A stretch of 64,000 bases of DNA. Origin: CAVSRC01 sp963732845 (GTDB lineage Bacteria; Pseudomonadota; Alphaproteobacteria; Rhizobiales; Kaistiaceae). Shown in pieces: positions 44,449 to 53,639 of the stretch. The stretch lies in assembly GCA_963732845.1 (NCBI GenBank), contig CAVTBE010000023.1:35706-99705 (forward strand), written 5' to 3'. The notes beneath the pieces are model-generated. The model was not told the DNA's origin, searched no databases, and saw only the letters and a list, made by a program, of their open reading frames with translations. The position numbers and the translations under genes are program-made. Position 1 is the first letter of the stretch. The number at the start of each line of letters is the position of its first letter.

Positions 44449-45030
44449 ATGTCTCTCCGCATCGGAATCATCCTCGGCAGCACCCGGCCCGGACGGCGGG
44501 GCGACCAGATCGCATCGTGGCTGCTCGAGACCGCCCGCACCTATGGGGGCGCCGACTATGAGCTGGTCGACCTCGTCCATCGTGGCCTTGGGAACCTGGA
44601 CGAGCCCGGCAACCCGAGCCATCAGCAGTACACGCAAGCGCACACGCGCGATTGGGGCGCGTTGATCGAAAGCTTCGACGGCTATGTATTCCTGGTGCCC
44701 GAGTACAATCACTCGTTTCCCGGCGCGCTGAAGAACGCACTCGACTACGTCTACCGCGAATGGAACGACAAGGCCGCCGGCATCGTCAGCTATGGCGACC
44801 GGGCAGCCGGCGTCCGGGCCGCAGAGGCGCTGTGGCTGGTGCTGGCGGAGCTTCAACTGGCGACGGTGCGGGAGCAGCCTGCCATTCCGCTGATCCCCAC
44901 ATTCGCTTCGGGTGCCTTCGTCCCCGGCGACGGCCTCGCGGCCTCGGTCGGCGGCATGCTCGCGCAGCTCATTGCTTGGTCTGGTGCGCTTCTCAGCGTG
45001 CGCGTGGCAAAGGCGAACCCGGCTGCGTAG
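44449..45030 (+). CDS. NADPH-dependent FMN reductase-like oxidoreductase
   Basis: A 193-aa flavodoxin-fold protein. The FMN phosphate loop is ILGSTRPGRRGDQIA, and VPEYNHSFPGALKNALDY is the family signature that stacks on the flavin. Members reduce quinones, azo dyes, chromate or free FMN. The ATG at 44449 gives the usual N terminus (ATG at 44416 would add eleven residues). The divergent MarR gene and strong operator suggest induction by a toxic or redox-active compound. Confidence 0.9.
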   Translation: MSLRIGIILGSTRPGRRGDQIASWLLETARTYGGADYELVDLVHRGLGNLDEPGNPSHQQYTQAHTRDWGALIESFDGYVFLVPEYNHSFPGALKNALDYVYREWNDKAAGIVSYGDRAAGVRAAEALWLVLAELQLATVREQPAIPLIPTFASGAFVPGDGLAASVGGMLAQLIAWSGALLSVRVAKANPAA

Positions 45031-45033
45031 ACG

Positions 45034-45558
45034 TCAGCGCACCTCGATGACGGTGCGCCTGTCCATGCGGGCGAGCAGGCGGCGCATAGCCGCAGGGGCG
45101 ACCGCGATGCAGCCCTCGGTCGGGGCGAAGCCGGGCGCGGCGATGTGCAGGAAGATTGCGCTGCCGGCGCCCTTCAGCGGGCGGGCGAGATTGTAGTCGA
45201 GCACGACGATGACGTCGTAGAGGCGGTCGTCGCGCCACAGGCGTTCGTGGCGGCCGGCATAGGGCAGGCGCACGGGGCGGTTGTAGCGGCGGTCGGCGGG
45301 GTCGTCGCACCAGCCGTCATCGGGCCTCAGCGGCCGGGCGGGCAGAACCGTCGCCGGCCGGCCCAGGCGGTCGGCGCGCCAGAAGATGGTGACCGGATGC
45401 CAGGCACCCCGCGGCGTGGCGCCGTCGCCCTCGCGTTTCCGGCCGGCAATTCCCGAGCGACCGAGCGCACAAGGCACGGTCAGGCCGTCGGCGACCAGAA
45501 GGCCGCGCCGGCGGGTGGTGCCGGTGGCGGCGACGACGATGGAGGGCAGGCGGTTCAC
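45034..45558 (-). CDS. L,D-transpeptidase (YkuD-like) family protein
   Basis: A 174-aa protein with an ErfK/YbiS/YkuD-type catalytic domain. The active site is FLHIAAPGFAPTEGCIAV (His and Cys; the usual SxGC is TEGC here). Conserved upstream pieces are GREGDGATPRG-like KREGDGATPRG, RPLRPDDGWCDDP and VIVVLDYN. It begins without a signal peptide at a GTG (45558), with GGAG nine bases upstream. It may be a cytosolic or non-classically placed cell-wall enzyme. Further upstream in-frame residues look non-coding. Confidence 0.8.
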   Translation of the reverse strand: MNRLPSIVVAATGTTRRRGLLVADGLTVPCALGRSGIAGRKREGDGATPRGAWHPVTIFWRADRLGRPATVLPARPLRPDDGWCDDPADRRYNRPVRLPYAGRHERLWRDDRLYDVIVVLDYNLARPLKGAGSAIFLHIAAPGFAPTEGCIAVAPAAMRRLLARMDRRTVIEVR

Positions 45559-45765
45559 AAGGGTGGGCTCCGGCGCGGCGCCGGTCGCGGGCTGGTGCGA
45601 CCGGAAATCCGTATTTCTTGCAGGATCATGCCCGGGCGCGGCCCGTCGCGGGCGCCTTGCGCGGCCGGGCGGTTGCGGTCTACACCGTATACGACGCCGA
45701 ATCCAAAGGGTTTTCCGCCAATTGCCGGCTTGTGCGCCGGCCACGCGATGAACGAGAGTCCGGCC

Positions 45766-46450
45766 ATGCCCGTCCGCAAGATCCTGGTCGTCGACGATGA
45801 CGACATGCTCCGCGAGAGCCTGGTCGAGCAGCTGTCCCTCTATGAGGAATTCGAAATCGTGCCGGCCGAATCGGCGGCCAAGGGGGTACAGCGCGCCCGC
45901 CAGGAGCCGATCGATCTGGTGATCATGGATGTCGGCCTGCCCGACATGGACGGGCGCGAGGCGGTGAAGCTGTTGCGCAAGGGCGGCTTCCGCGCGCCGG
46001 TCATCATGCTGACCGGCCAGGAATTCGGAATCCGATACCATCCTCGGGCTGGAGGCCGGCGCCAACGACTACGTCACCAAGCCGTTCCGCTTCGCCGTAT
46101 TGCTGGCGCGCGTCCGGGCGCAACTGCGCCAGCACGACCAGAGCGAGGACGCCGTCTTCTCGATCGGTCGCTACACGTTCCGGCCGAGCGCCAAGATGCT
46201 GGTCGATGACCGGAACCAGAAGGTGCGGCTGACCGAAAAGGAGACCGCGATCCTGAAATACCTCTACCGTGCCGGCGAGAAGGTCATCACGCGCGACGTG
46301 CTGCTGCACGAGGTATGGGGCTACAATTCGGGCGTCACCACGCACACGCTCGAGACGCACATCTATCGCCTGCGCCAGAAGATCGAGCGCGACCCGTCCA
46401 AGGCAGAGCTACTGGTGACCGAAGCCGGCGGCTACAAGCTGGTGCCGTAA
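45766..46450 (+). pseudogene. OmpR-family response regulator, frame broken by one extra base
   Basis: The receiver starts VRKILVVDDDDML and has DLVIMDVGLPDMDG (Asp55) and APVIMLTGQ, then loses frame at about 46021-46030. Removing one base there, from GAATTCGG, restores DSESDTILGLEAGANDYVTKPF and joins the winged-helix DNA-binding domain (KVRLTEKETAILKYL to TEAGGYKLVP). The whole unit is 685 bases, one more than 228 codons. A sequence error is as likely as a true pseudogene. It is followed 30 bases later by a cyclic-nucleotide-binding protein. An ATG at 45748 is an alternative start. Confidence 0.85.
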
Positions 46451-46480
46451 GGCAATGGGGCGGGGCGACCGGGCAATACG

Positions 46481-46969
46481 ATGAGCCTCGACAGCGACAT
46501 CGCGCTCCTGAAGCGCGTTCCGCTGTTCAGCGACCTGCCGACCGAGCAGATGCGCCTCCTGGCGTTCAGTGCGGTCCGCCTCGAGCTGGCAGCTGATCAG
46601 GTGCTGTTCCGCGAAGGGGCGCGGGCGAATTCCGGCTATGTGGTGGCCAGCGGCGGCATCAAGCTGACCGTCGGTGCCCAGCGCAAGGTGGTGGCGACCT
46701 GCGAGGTCGGGGCGCTGATCGGCGAACTTGCCCTCATCATCGAGACCAAGCGGCCGGCAACGGCCACCGCCACGGTGACCAGCCAGGTGATGGAACTCGA
46801 CCGCAAGCTGATCCTGAGGATGCTCAGCGAATACCCGCAGGTGGCGGTCAAGTGGCGCGAGGCCATGTCCGAACGGCTGCTTGCCACCGTCAGCGATCTC
46901 GGCCGGGTGCGGGCCACGCTGAAAGAGATCAAGCCGATCCCGGCGGGGCGGCGCCAGCCTCAGACCTAG
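46481..46969 (+). CDS. Cyclic nucleotide-binding domain protein without DNA-binding domain
   Basis: A 162-aa protein made of one CRP-like beta-roll: RVPLFSDLPTEQMRLLAF at the start, DQVLFREGARANSGYVVASG, GALIGELALI as the phosphate-binding cassette, then a C-helix (AMSERLLATVSDLGRV). There is no helix-turn-helix. It is a stand-alone sensor that might bind cAMP or c-di-GMP or none. The phosphate cassette lacks the usual Arg (GELALIIETKRPATA has Thr-Lys-Arg-Pro-Ala), so binding is not certain. It follows the response regulator. Confidence 0.82.
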   Translation: MSLDSDIALLKRVPLFSDLPTEQMRLLAFSAVRLELAADQVLFREGARANSGYVVASGGIKLTVGAQRKVVATCEVGALIGELALIIETKRPATATATVTSQVMELDRKLILRMLSEYPQVAVKWREAMSERLLATVSDLGRVRATLKEIKPIPAGRRQPQT

Positions 46970-46989
46970 GTCTGGAAAGGCCCCCTGGT

Positions 46990-47796
46990 CTAGGCCGGGG
47001 CGAAGCGGGCGATCACGGGAACGTGATCGGACGGCCGTGGCCAGCTGCGCGCATGGCGCAGGATCTCGGTGCTCTTGAGGCGGTGGGCGAGGTGCGGCGT
47101 CACCCAGATGTGGTCGAGCCGCCGGCCGCGGTCGCCGGCCCGCCAGTCGGCGGCGCGATAGCTCCACCACGTGTAGACCTTCTCTTCCATCGGCACGAAG
47201 CGGCGGATGGCGTCGACCCAGCCGCCGACCCGGCGCAGGTCTTCAAGCCCGTCGGTTTCGACCGGCGTGTGGCTGACGATGCGCAGCAACTGGCGATGCG
47301 ACCACACGTCGTTCTCGTAGGGCGCGATGTTGAGGTCGCCGACCAGAATCGAGCGGCGGTCGGTCTCGGCGCCGGTGAGCCAGGCCTTCATCTCGTCGAG
47401 GAAGGCAAGCTTGTGGGCGAATTTCTCGTTGATCGCGGGGTCCGGTTCGTCGCCGCCGGCCGGCACGTAGAAATTGTGGATGACGATGGCGTCGTCGCCA
47501 TCGGCGATGGTCACGGCCGCGTGGCGGGCGTCGTCCTTGCCGCAAAAGGCGCGCATGCCGGAATCGAGGAACGGGCGGCGCGAGACGGTGGCGACGCCGT
47601 GATAGCCCTTCTGACCGTTCACCAGGCGGTAATCATAGCCGCGCTGGGCGAAGGCAGCGTGGGGAAAGCGCTCCTCCGGGCACTTGATTTCCTGCAGGCA
47701 AAGAACGTCGGGCGCATGGGCATCGAGGAACTCGCCGACAAGGCCGATACGCAGGCGAACGGAATTGATGTTCCAGGTGGCAATGCTGAGCGGCAT
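46990..47796 (-). CDS. xthA: Exodeoxyribonuclease III
   Basis: A 268-aa AP endonuclease/3'-exonuclease. Motifs: IATWNINSVR, LCLQEIKCPE (metal Glu), YHGVATVSRRP, HNFYVPAG, LVGDLNIAPYENDVW, RRLDHIWVT and PSDHVPVIA (catalytic Asp-His). The ATG at 47796 is at the family start; upstream in-frame codons read as leader. It is one of the xthA-lolA-ftsK genes of the leftward cluster, with terminators just upstream. Confidence 0.95.
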   Translation of the reverse strand: MPLSIATWNINSVRLRIGLVGEFLDAHAPDVLCLQEIKCPEERFPHAAFAQRGYDYRLVNGQKGYHGVATVSRRPFLDSGMRAFCGKDDARHAAVTIADGDDAIVIHNFYVPAGGDEPDPAINEKFAHKLAFLDEMKAWLTGAETDRRSILVGDLNIAPYENDVWSHRQLLRIVSHTPVETDGLEDLRRVGGWVDAIRRFVPMEEKVYTWWSYRAADWRAGDRGRRLDHIWVTPHLAHRLKSTEILRHARSWPRPSDHVPVIARFAPA

Positions 47797-47868
47797 GAAA
47801 GGCGAAAGACGCGGGGAGCGAGACGACGGCAGCCACACTAGCCGCATCCCGCGCCGGTGTAAAAGAAA

Positions 47869-47896
47869 GCGCCCAGCCCCGGGGGAGGCTGGGCGC
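47869..47896 (-). terminator. Rho-independent terminator after lolA
   Basis: On the minus strand, arms GCGCCCAGCC and GGCTGGGCGC form a perfect 10-base stem with an eight-base loop, followed by TTTCTTTT. It lies about 180 bases past the lolA stop and before xthA, so it would end the ftsK-lolA transcript. Confidence 0.75.
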
Positions 47897-47912
47897 TCCG
47901 CGCTATTCGCGC

Positions 47913-47933
47913 GACACCGGGAAACCCGGTGTC
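47913..47933. repeat. Perfect stem-loop beside the lolA terminator
   Basis: GACACCGGG, loop AAA, CCCGGTGTC: a perfect nine-base stem without a T-run. It lies 17 bases from the terminator hairpin, and a further CGCG...CGCG pair (47899-47913) lies between. It could stabilise the 3' end of the lolA mRNA or help Rho-independent stopping. Confidence 0.5.
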
Positions 47934-48077
47934 AGCGGGTCGCTCTCGGCGAGACGGGGGGCGCTACCGATGATGAGCAACCCGCTATAAATTCCAGATG
48001 GGGTGCAGCCGGGACGTTTCAAGAGCCAATCGGCAGGGCCGCCGAGCCGACGGATTAGCCCGCTTTTTGCCAGAATT

Positions 48078-48860
48078 TCAGAACGTGGGCCCGGGCGTTA
48101 TGCGGAACAGATTTGGATTCTGCGGCTTTCCGGTCGCCGTATCGTAGATGGCGACGGAGGTGTTGAGGCCCTGGGCGTCGGTCACCACCCACTGGCGCAG
48201 CTGATAGGTCTTGCGATCGAAGATCAGGGTCAGCTTGCCGGGGGCGGGCGAGGAGCGGTCCATGATGATCAGCGAAACCAGGTCGGGCTCCTCGCGGATC
48301 GACTGGACGACGCTGTGCGAGGTGAGGTCGACATGGTTGGCGAGCAGGTAGCGCAACGGCGTCGCCGACAGCGGATAGAGCTCCTGGCTGCGCGTGCGGC
48401 CGTCGCGGATGGCGACCGAACTGCCGTCGGCGACGACGTCCAGCTTGGACGGCGGGCTGTAGTGGAAGCGGATGCGTCCGGGCCGCGTCAGGAAGAAGAC
48501 GCCTTCCGACTGTTCGCCGCTGGGGCCGAACTGGATGAAGCGGCCCTCCATGATGTGGAAGCTGTTGAAATAGGCGTTGATGTTGGCGAGCAGCTGCTGC
48601 TGCCTGACGGAGAAGGGTGAGTTGGGGTTGGGCGTGAAGGGCGGCTGGGCGATGGCGGCGCGGCCGGGATCGGCGGTCGCGGTCGCGCCGCTATAGGCGG
48701 GGCGCAGGCGTGGCATGGGGATGCGGTCGCCGGTCGCCGCCGCGGCCAGCGGAACGAACAGAAAGGCCGCCGCCACCAGCGCCGCGACGAAGCCGCCGAC
48801 GGCGAGGCTGCCGCTTGTCAGGCGCTTCGCTGCGGGGGTGCCGGTCAATCGGTTCTCCAT
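48078..48860 (-). CDS. lolA: Outer-membrane lipoprotein carrier LolA-like protein
   Basis: A 260-aa exported protein. A Thr/Lys-rich N-terminal segment leads to a hydrophobic signal (GFVAALVAAAFLFVPLAAA). After a Pro-rich linker comes the LolA fold: LANINAYFNSFHIMEGRFIQFG, EGVFFLTRPGRIRFHYSPP and LTLIFDRKTYQLRQWVVTDAQG. It would carry lipoproteins across the periplasm, though some alphaproteobacterial members differ. The start is uncertain: ATG 48860 or 48905. It sits between ftsK and xthA as in many Hyphomicrobiales. Confidence 0.88.
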   Translation of the reverse strand: MENRLTGTPAAKRLTSGSLAVGGFVAALVAAAFLFVPLAAAATGDRIPMPRLRPAYSGATATADPGRAAIAQPPFTPNPNSPFSVRQQQLLANINAYFNSFHIMEGRFIQFGPSGEQSEGVFFLTRPGRIRFHYSPPSKLDVVADGSSVAIRDGRTRSQELYPLSATPLRYLLANHVDLTSHSVVQSIREEPDLVSLIIMDRSSPAPGKLTLIFDRKTYQLRQWVVTDAQGLNTSVAIYDTATGKPQNPNLFRITPGPTF

Positions 48861-48973
48861 GCGCGGAAAAAAGCTGCGCCGCCAATTCGGGCGCCGGGCG
48901 ATCATAGCAGGACCATTGGCGCGATAGCCGCCGCGTGTGGCGAATTGACGGCGTGCCGCGGGGTGCTTTTGCC

Positions 48974-51572
48974 TCACCGGTAGTGGGCTTCCTCGCCCTC
49001 GGGCACCAGGATCTCGCGCTTGCCGGCATGGTTGGCGCGGCTGATGACGCTCTCCTGCTCCATGCGCTCGATGAGCGAGGCGGCGCGGTTGTAGCCGATC
49101 GACAGGCGCCGCTGGATGTAGCTGGTCGAGGCCTTACGGTCGCGCAGCACGATGGCCACGGCGCGGTCATAGAGATCGTTCGATTCGGCGTCGTCGCCCG
49201 AACCGCCGCCCATGCCGCCACCGCCGTCCTCATCCTCGTCGATGGTGACGGCGTGAAGATATTCGGGCTCGCCCTGGGCCTTCAGATGGGCGACCACCTC
49301 CTCGACCTCCTGGTCGCTGACAAAGGGGCCGTGGACACGCTGGATGCGACCGCCGCCGGCCATGTAGAGCATGTCGCCCTGGCCGAGGAGCTGCTCGGCG
49401 CCCTGCTCGTTGAGGATCGTGCGGCTGTCGATCTTGGAGGTGACCTGGAAGGAGATGCGGGTCGGGAAGTTGGCCTTGATGGTACCGGTGATGACGTCGA
49501 CCGAGGGACGCTGGGTGGCCATGATGACGTGGATGCCGGCAGCGCGGGCCATCTGGGCGAGGCGCTGGACGGTGCCTTCGATGTCTTTGCCGGCGACCAT
49601 CATCAGGTCGGCCATCTCGTCGATGACCACGACGATGAACGGCATCGGCTCGAGCGACAGCTCCTCCTGCTCGTAGATCGCCTCGCCGGTGTCGGGATCG
49701 AAGCCGGTCTGCACGGTGCGGGTCAGCGTCTCGCGCTTGGAGCGGGCCTGGGCAAGGCGCAGGTTGAAGCCGTCGATGTTGCGCACGCCGAGCTTCGACA
49801 TCTTGCGATAGCGGTCCTCCATCTCGCGCACAGTCCATTTGAGCGCGACGACCGCCTGCTTGGGATCGGTGACCACCGGGGTGAGCAGGTGCGGGATGCC
49901 GTCATAGGTGGACAATTCCAGCATCTTGGGATCGATCATGATCATGCGGCACTCGTCCGGTGTCAGCCGGTAGAGCAGCGACAGGATCATGGTGTTGATC
50001 GACACCGACTTGCCGGAGCCGGTGGTGCCGGCGACGAGCAGATGCGGCATGCGGGCGAGATCGACGATCACCGGCTCACCGCCGATGGTCTTGCCGAGGC
50101 ACAGGCCGACACGCGCCTTGGTCTGCTCGAAATCCTGCGAGGCGAGCAGTTCGCGCAGATAGACGGTCTCGCGCCGGGCATTGGGTAGCTCGATGCCGAT
50201 GGCGTTCTTGCCGGGGATGACGGCGACGCGGCAGGAGATGGCGCTCATCGAGCGGGCGATGTCGTCGGCAAGGCCGATGACGCGCGCCGACTTGATGCCG
50301 GGCGCCGGCTCCAGCTCGTAGAGGGTGACCACCGGGACCGGGGCGGACGTTGACGATCTCACCGCGCACGCCGAAATCGTCGAGCACGCCTTCCAGGCGC
50401 CGGGCGTTCTGTTCGAGCGCGGCTTGGCTGACCGTGGTCTTCTTGTCGACTCTTGGGCTGGGAGAGCAGGGCCAGCGGCGGCAGCACGAAACCGGCGCGT
50501 GTGGAGCTCGATTTGCGGGTCTCGCGGACCGCGCGGCGGCCGGGTTTGGGCTTGGGCGCCGGTGCCGAAACGCGGCCGGTGTCGATCGGCTCGACGTAGA
50601 TCGTCCTCTTCCGTCGATGGCGCTGTCGACGAAGCCCGCATCGACTTGCGGCTCGGCGGCCCAGAGGTCGTCGTCGAGCCCGCCGAGGCGGGGTTCGACG
50701 CGGGCGTCGTCGAAGGCGCCGGGGCCCCAGTTCTCGATGTCGTCCTGGCGGCGACGGAAGAACAGGCGGTGCGCCATGCCGATGAGGCGGAGCGTCAGGT
50801 GGGCGGCGAGACCGATGACCAGAGCCAGCGCGGGTCGGGCGCTCGTCGCTCCTCCTCATCGTAGTCCTCCCCGACCAAAGCGAGGTCGTCCTCCTCGTCG
50901 AGCGCTCGTCGTCGTTCGAAGATTTCCTCTTCGACGGGGATGACGCGGGCGAGCGGCCGCACCTGCCGGGACCGCGTCTTCCTCGTCCTCGGCGGCCGCC
51001 ACCGGTCCGATGAGGCCGCAGGCGTGGAGCATGAGGGCGACGGTGGCGGCGGTGACCACGAAGCCGGTGACGAGCGCGCTGAGGCCGGCCGGGGTGGCGC
51101 CGATGAAGAAGGCCGGGATGCGCTGCAGAAGGTCGCCGAGCGCCCCGCCGAGGCCGGTCGGCAACGGCCAGCTCCCCGGCACCGGCAGGGTCGACAGCGC
51201 CAGCGCGGCCATCAGCGTGCCGGCGATCCAGCTCGCCGCGTTCCAGCGCTTGAGGCGGGTCGGCAGGGCGAACACGGCGCGCCACGCCCACACCACCGGC
51301 GGCAGCAGGAGGAGCGAGGCGGCGAGGCCGAGGAGCTGGGTCAGGAGGTCGGAAATGATCGCGCCGGGGAAGCTCAGGACATTGCGGATGGCGTGATCGG
51401 TGGCGTGGCTGAAGCTCGGATCGTCGACCGTCCAGGTGGCGAGACTGGCGGCGGCGACCGCCGCCAGGGCGAGAACCGCCAGACCGACCATGGCGCCGAT
51501 GTTGCGGCGCAGGACGGTGCGGATGGCGCCGCCGCCGGACATGGGAAGGGAGGTCGATCGGGTGAGACGCAT
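48974..51572 (-). pseudogene. ftsK: DNA translocase FtsK, with five frame changes in the linker
   Basis: The N-terminal membrane domain is intact from the ATG at 51572, with four hydrophobic segments. The C-terminal motor from about 50330 to the stop is also open and intact: Walker A AGTTGSGKSVSINTM, Walker B IVVVIDEMADLMM, and a gamma domain with YIQRRLSIGYNRAASLIERME. In between, conserved pieces appear in changing frames: ARVIPVEEEIFERRRALDEE, then ALALVIGLAAHLTLRLIG, then KRTIYVEPIDTGRVS, then VDKKTTVSQAALEQNARRLE, then VVTLYELEPAPGIK. That is five frame changes between about 50,980 and 50,330. The pattern suggests sequence errors in a GC-rich linker rather than decay, since FtsK is normally essential. 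Confidence 0.9.
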
Positions 51573-51651
51573 GGCGGATCCTGGCGGCGACAGCTCGGAA
51601 CTTGAACTCGAAACCCGACCGTAACCGCCCTTGGTAAAGCCGCCATTAACC

Positions 51652-51687
51652 AAGGCCCCGGCGCGGGGGGTACCCGGCCGGGGCCTT
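51652..51687. repeat. Inverted repeat between amt and ftsK
   Basis: AAGGCCCCGG (51652-51661) and CCGGGGCCTT (51678-51687) are exact reverse complements, 16 bases apart. There is no T-run on either side. It lies upstream of ftsK and beside the amt terminator and may be a secondary stop or part of the ftsK leader. Confidence 0.5.
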
Positions 51688-51693
51688 GAGATC

Positions 51694-51731
51694 AAAAAAT
51701 CCCGCCGGAACCCCGTGAGGGGCCCGGCGGG
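51694..51731 (-). terminator. Rho-independent terminator of glnK-amt
   Basis: On the minus strand, CCCGCCGG pairs with CCGGCGGG around an inner CCCC/GGGG stem with a four-base loop, and ATTTTTT follows. It starts about 20 bases past the amt stop, the ideal position for the end of the glnK-amt transcript. Confidence 0.8.
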
Positions 51732-51750
51732 AGGGAGGTTGGGAGGAGGA

Positions 51751-53058
51751 TTACTGAACCACTTCGCCGTGGAGGTTGATGTCGAGACCCTCGACCTCGA
51801 CTTCCTTGGTCACGCGCAGCCCGATGACCATGTCGATCACCTTGAGGATGATGAAGCTGACGACGCCGGACCAGACGATCGTGGCGATGGTGCCCATGAA
51901 CTGGGTCCAGACCTGGGCAGCATTGCCGTCAATCAGGCCGGAGTGGCCTTCGCCGCCGACCGCGGAGACCGCGAAGACACCGGTGAGGATGGCGCCGACG
52001 AAGCCGCCGACGCCGTGAACGCCGAAGGCATCGAGCGAGTCGTCGTAACCGAGCTTCTCCTTGAGCCACATCACGGCCCAGGCGCAGATGATGCCGGCGG
52101 CAATGCCGATGACCAGACCACCGGTGGGATCGACCCAGCCGGAAGCCGGGGTGATGGCAACCAGACCGGCAACCGCACCCGAGGAAATGCCGAGGACGCT
52201 GGGCTTGCCGCGGACCACCCACTCGGTGAACATCCACGCCAGAGCGGCGGCGGCGGTGGCGATCTGGGTGACCGTCATGGCCATGCCGGCGCGGCCGTCG
52301 GAAGCCAGCTCGGAACCGGCGTTGAAGCCGAACCAGCCGACCCACAGCAGCGAGGCGCCGATGACCGACAGGACGAGGTTGTGCGGCGCCATGTTGTCGG
52401 TGCCGAAGCCGACGCGCTTGCCGAGGACGAGCGCGCAGACCAGACCCGCAACACCGGCGTTGATGTGCACGACCGTGCCACCGGCGAAGTCGAGGACGCC
52501 CATCGAGCCGAGGAAGCCGCCGCCCCATACCCAGTGAGTGATCGGGGCGTAGACGAAGATCGACCACAGGCCCATGAACCACAGCATCGCCGAGAACTTC
52601 ATGCGGTCGGCGAAGGCGCCGGCGATGAGTGCCGGGGTGATGATGGCGAAGGTCATCTGGAACATCATGAAGACCGACTCGGGAATGGTGCCCGAGACGG
52701 CATCGACGCCCATGCCGGCAAGGAAGAAGCGCGACAGGCCGCCGATATAGGCGTTCATGCCGCCGCCGTCGGTGAAGGCCAGCGAGTAGCCGACGACCAT
52801 CCAGATGATCGTCATCAGGCAGGTAATGGCGAAGCTCTGCATGACCGTGGCAAGCACGTTCTTCTTGCGCACCATGCCGCCGTAGAACAGCGCCAGTCCG
52901 GGGATCGTCATGAGCAGGACGAGTGCGGTGGAGGTGAGCATCCAGGCGGTGTCACCGGCGTTGATGGTCGGCGGCGCATCTTCGGCAAGCGCCGGCCCGG
53001 CCGTAGCCAGGAGCGCCAGTGCGCCAATAAGTGCTGGGTTCTTGATCCGGTGCTTCAT
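51751..53058 (-). CDS. amt: Ammonium transporter AmtB
   Basis: A 435-aa Amt/Rh family channel. A signal peptide (LLATAGPALAED) precedes eleven membrane segments, with STALVLLMTIPGLALFYGGMVR at TM1, DFAGGTVVHINAGVAGL (pore His) and GVHGVGGFVGAILTG (second pore His). The ATG at 53058 has AGGAGA six bases upstream. It follows glnK and ends at a strong terminator. GlnK blocks the pore in nitrogen-rich conditions. Confidence 0.95.
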   Translation of the reverse strand: MKHRIKNPALIGALALLATAGPALAEDAPPTINAGDTAWMLTSTALVLLMTIPGLALFYGGMVRKKNVLATVMQSFAITCLMTIIWMVVGYSLAFTDGGGMNAYIGGLSRFFLAGMGVDAVSGTIPESVFMMFQMTFAIITPALIAGAFADRMKFSAMLWFMGLWSIFVYAPITHWVWGGGFLGSMGVLDFAGGTVVHINAGVAGLVCALVLGKRVGFGTDNMAPHNLVLSVIGASLLWVGWFGFNAGSELASDGRAGMAMTVTQIATAAAALAWMFTEWVVRGKPSVLGISSGAVAGLVAITPASGWVDPTGGLVIGIAAGIICAWAVMWLKEKLGYDDSLDAFGVHGVGGFVGAILTGVFAVSAVGGEGHSGLIDGNAAQVWTQFMGTIATIVWSGVVSFIILKVIDMVIGLRVTKEVEVEGLDINLHGEVVQ

Positions 53059-53184
53059 AGAGCTTCTCCTGTCGGATCCCGCGATCCGGGACATGTCGGA
53101 AACAACGCCGAGCCGGGCTGACCGGCGGGTGGTGGAATTCTTTGGAAATTGCGTTCATTGCGGCTCTAGCCCCCAATTGCCGCT

Positions 53185-53523
53185 CTAGAGCGCGTCAGCG
53201 TCGGTTTCGCCGGTGCGGATGCGCACGACGTGGTCGAGGCTGAAGACGAAGATCTTGCCGTCGCCGATCTGGCCGGTCTTGGCGGCCGACGCGATCGCGT
53301 CGACGACCTTGTCAGCCTGAGCGGCGGGGACCGCGACCTCGATCTTGAGCTTGGGCAGGAAGCTCACAGCATATTCGGCGCCACGGTAGATTTCCGTGTG
53401 GCCCTTCTGACGGCCGTAGCCCTTGACCTCCGTGACGGTGAGGCCCTGGACGCCGACCCCCGTCAGTGCGTCGCGCACTTCGTCCAGCTTAAATGGCTTG
53501 ATGATGGCCATAATGATCTTCAT
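53185..53523 (-). CDS. glnK: Nitrogen regulatory protein PII (GlnK)
   Basis: A 112-aa trimeric PII protein. It begins MKIIMAIIKPFKLDEVRDAL, has the T-loop with Tyr51 (IYRGAEYAV) that is uridylylated by GlnD, and GDGKIFVFSLDHVVRIRTGE near the end. It senses ATP/ADP and 2-oxoglutarate. It precedes amt by about 125 bases on the same strand, the standard pair. A near-consensus sigma-54 promoter lies 117 bases upstream. Confidence 0.95.
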   Translation of the reverse strand: MKIIMAIIKPFKLDEVRDALTGVGVQGLTVTEVKGYGRQKGHTEIYRGAEYAVSFLPKLKIEVAVPAAQADKVVDAIASAAKTGQIGDGKIFVFSLDHVVRIRTGETDADAL

Positions 53524-53639
53524 GGCGTAGTTCCCGTTTCAGTCCGCGGTCCGTCTCGACGAACACACGGAGCCCGCGTGAATCGGTTCATGCCGAGGCG
53601 ACAAAAGCGGCGCCGACGGCGTTAACCGGCGAATATGGA

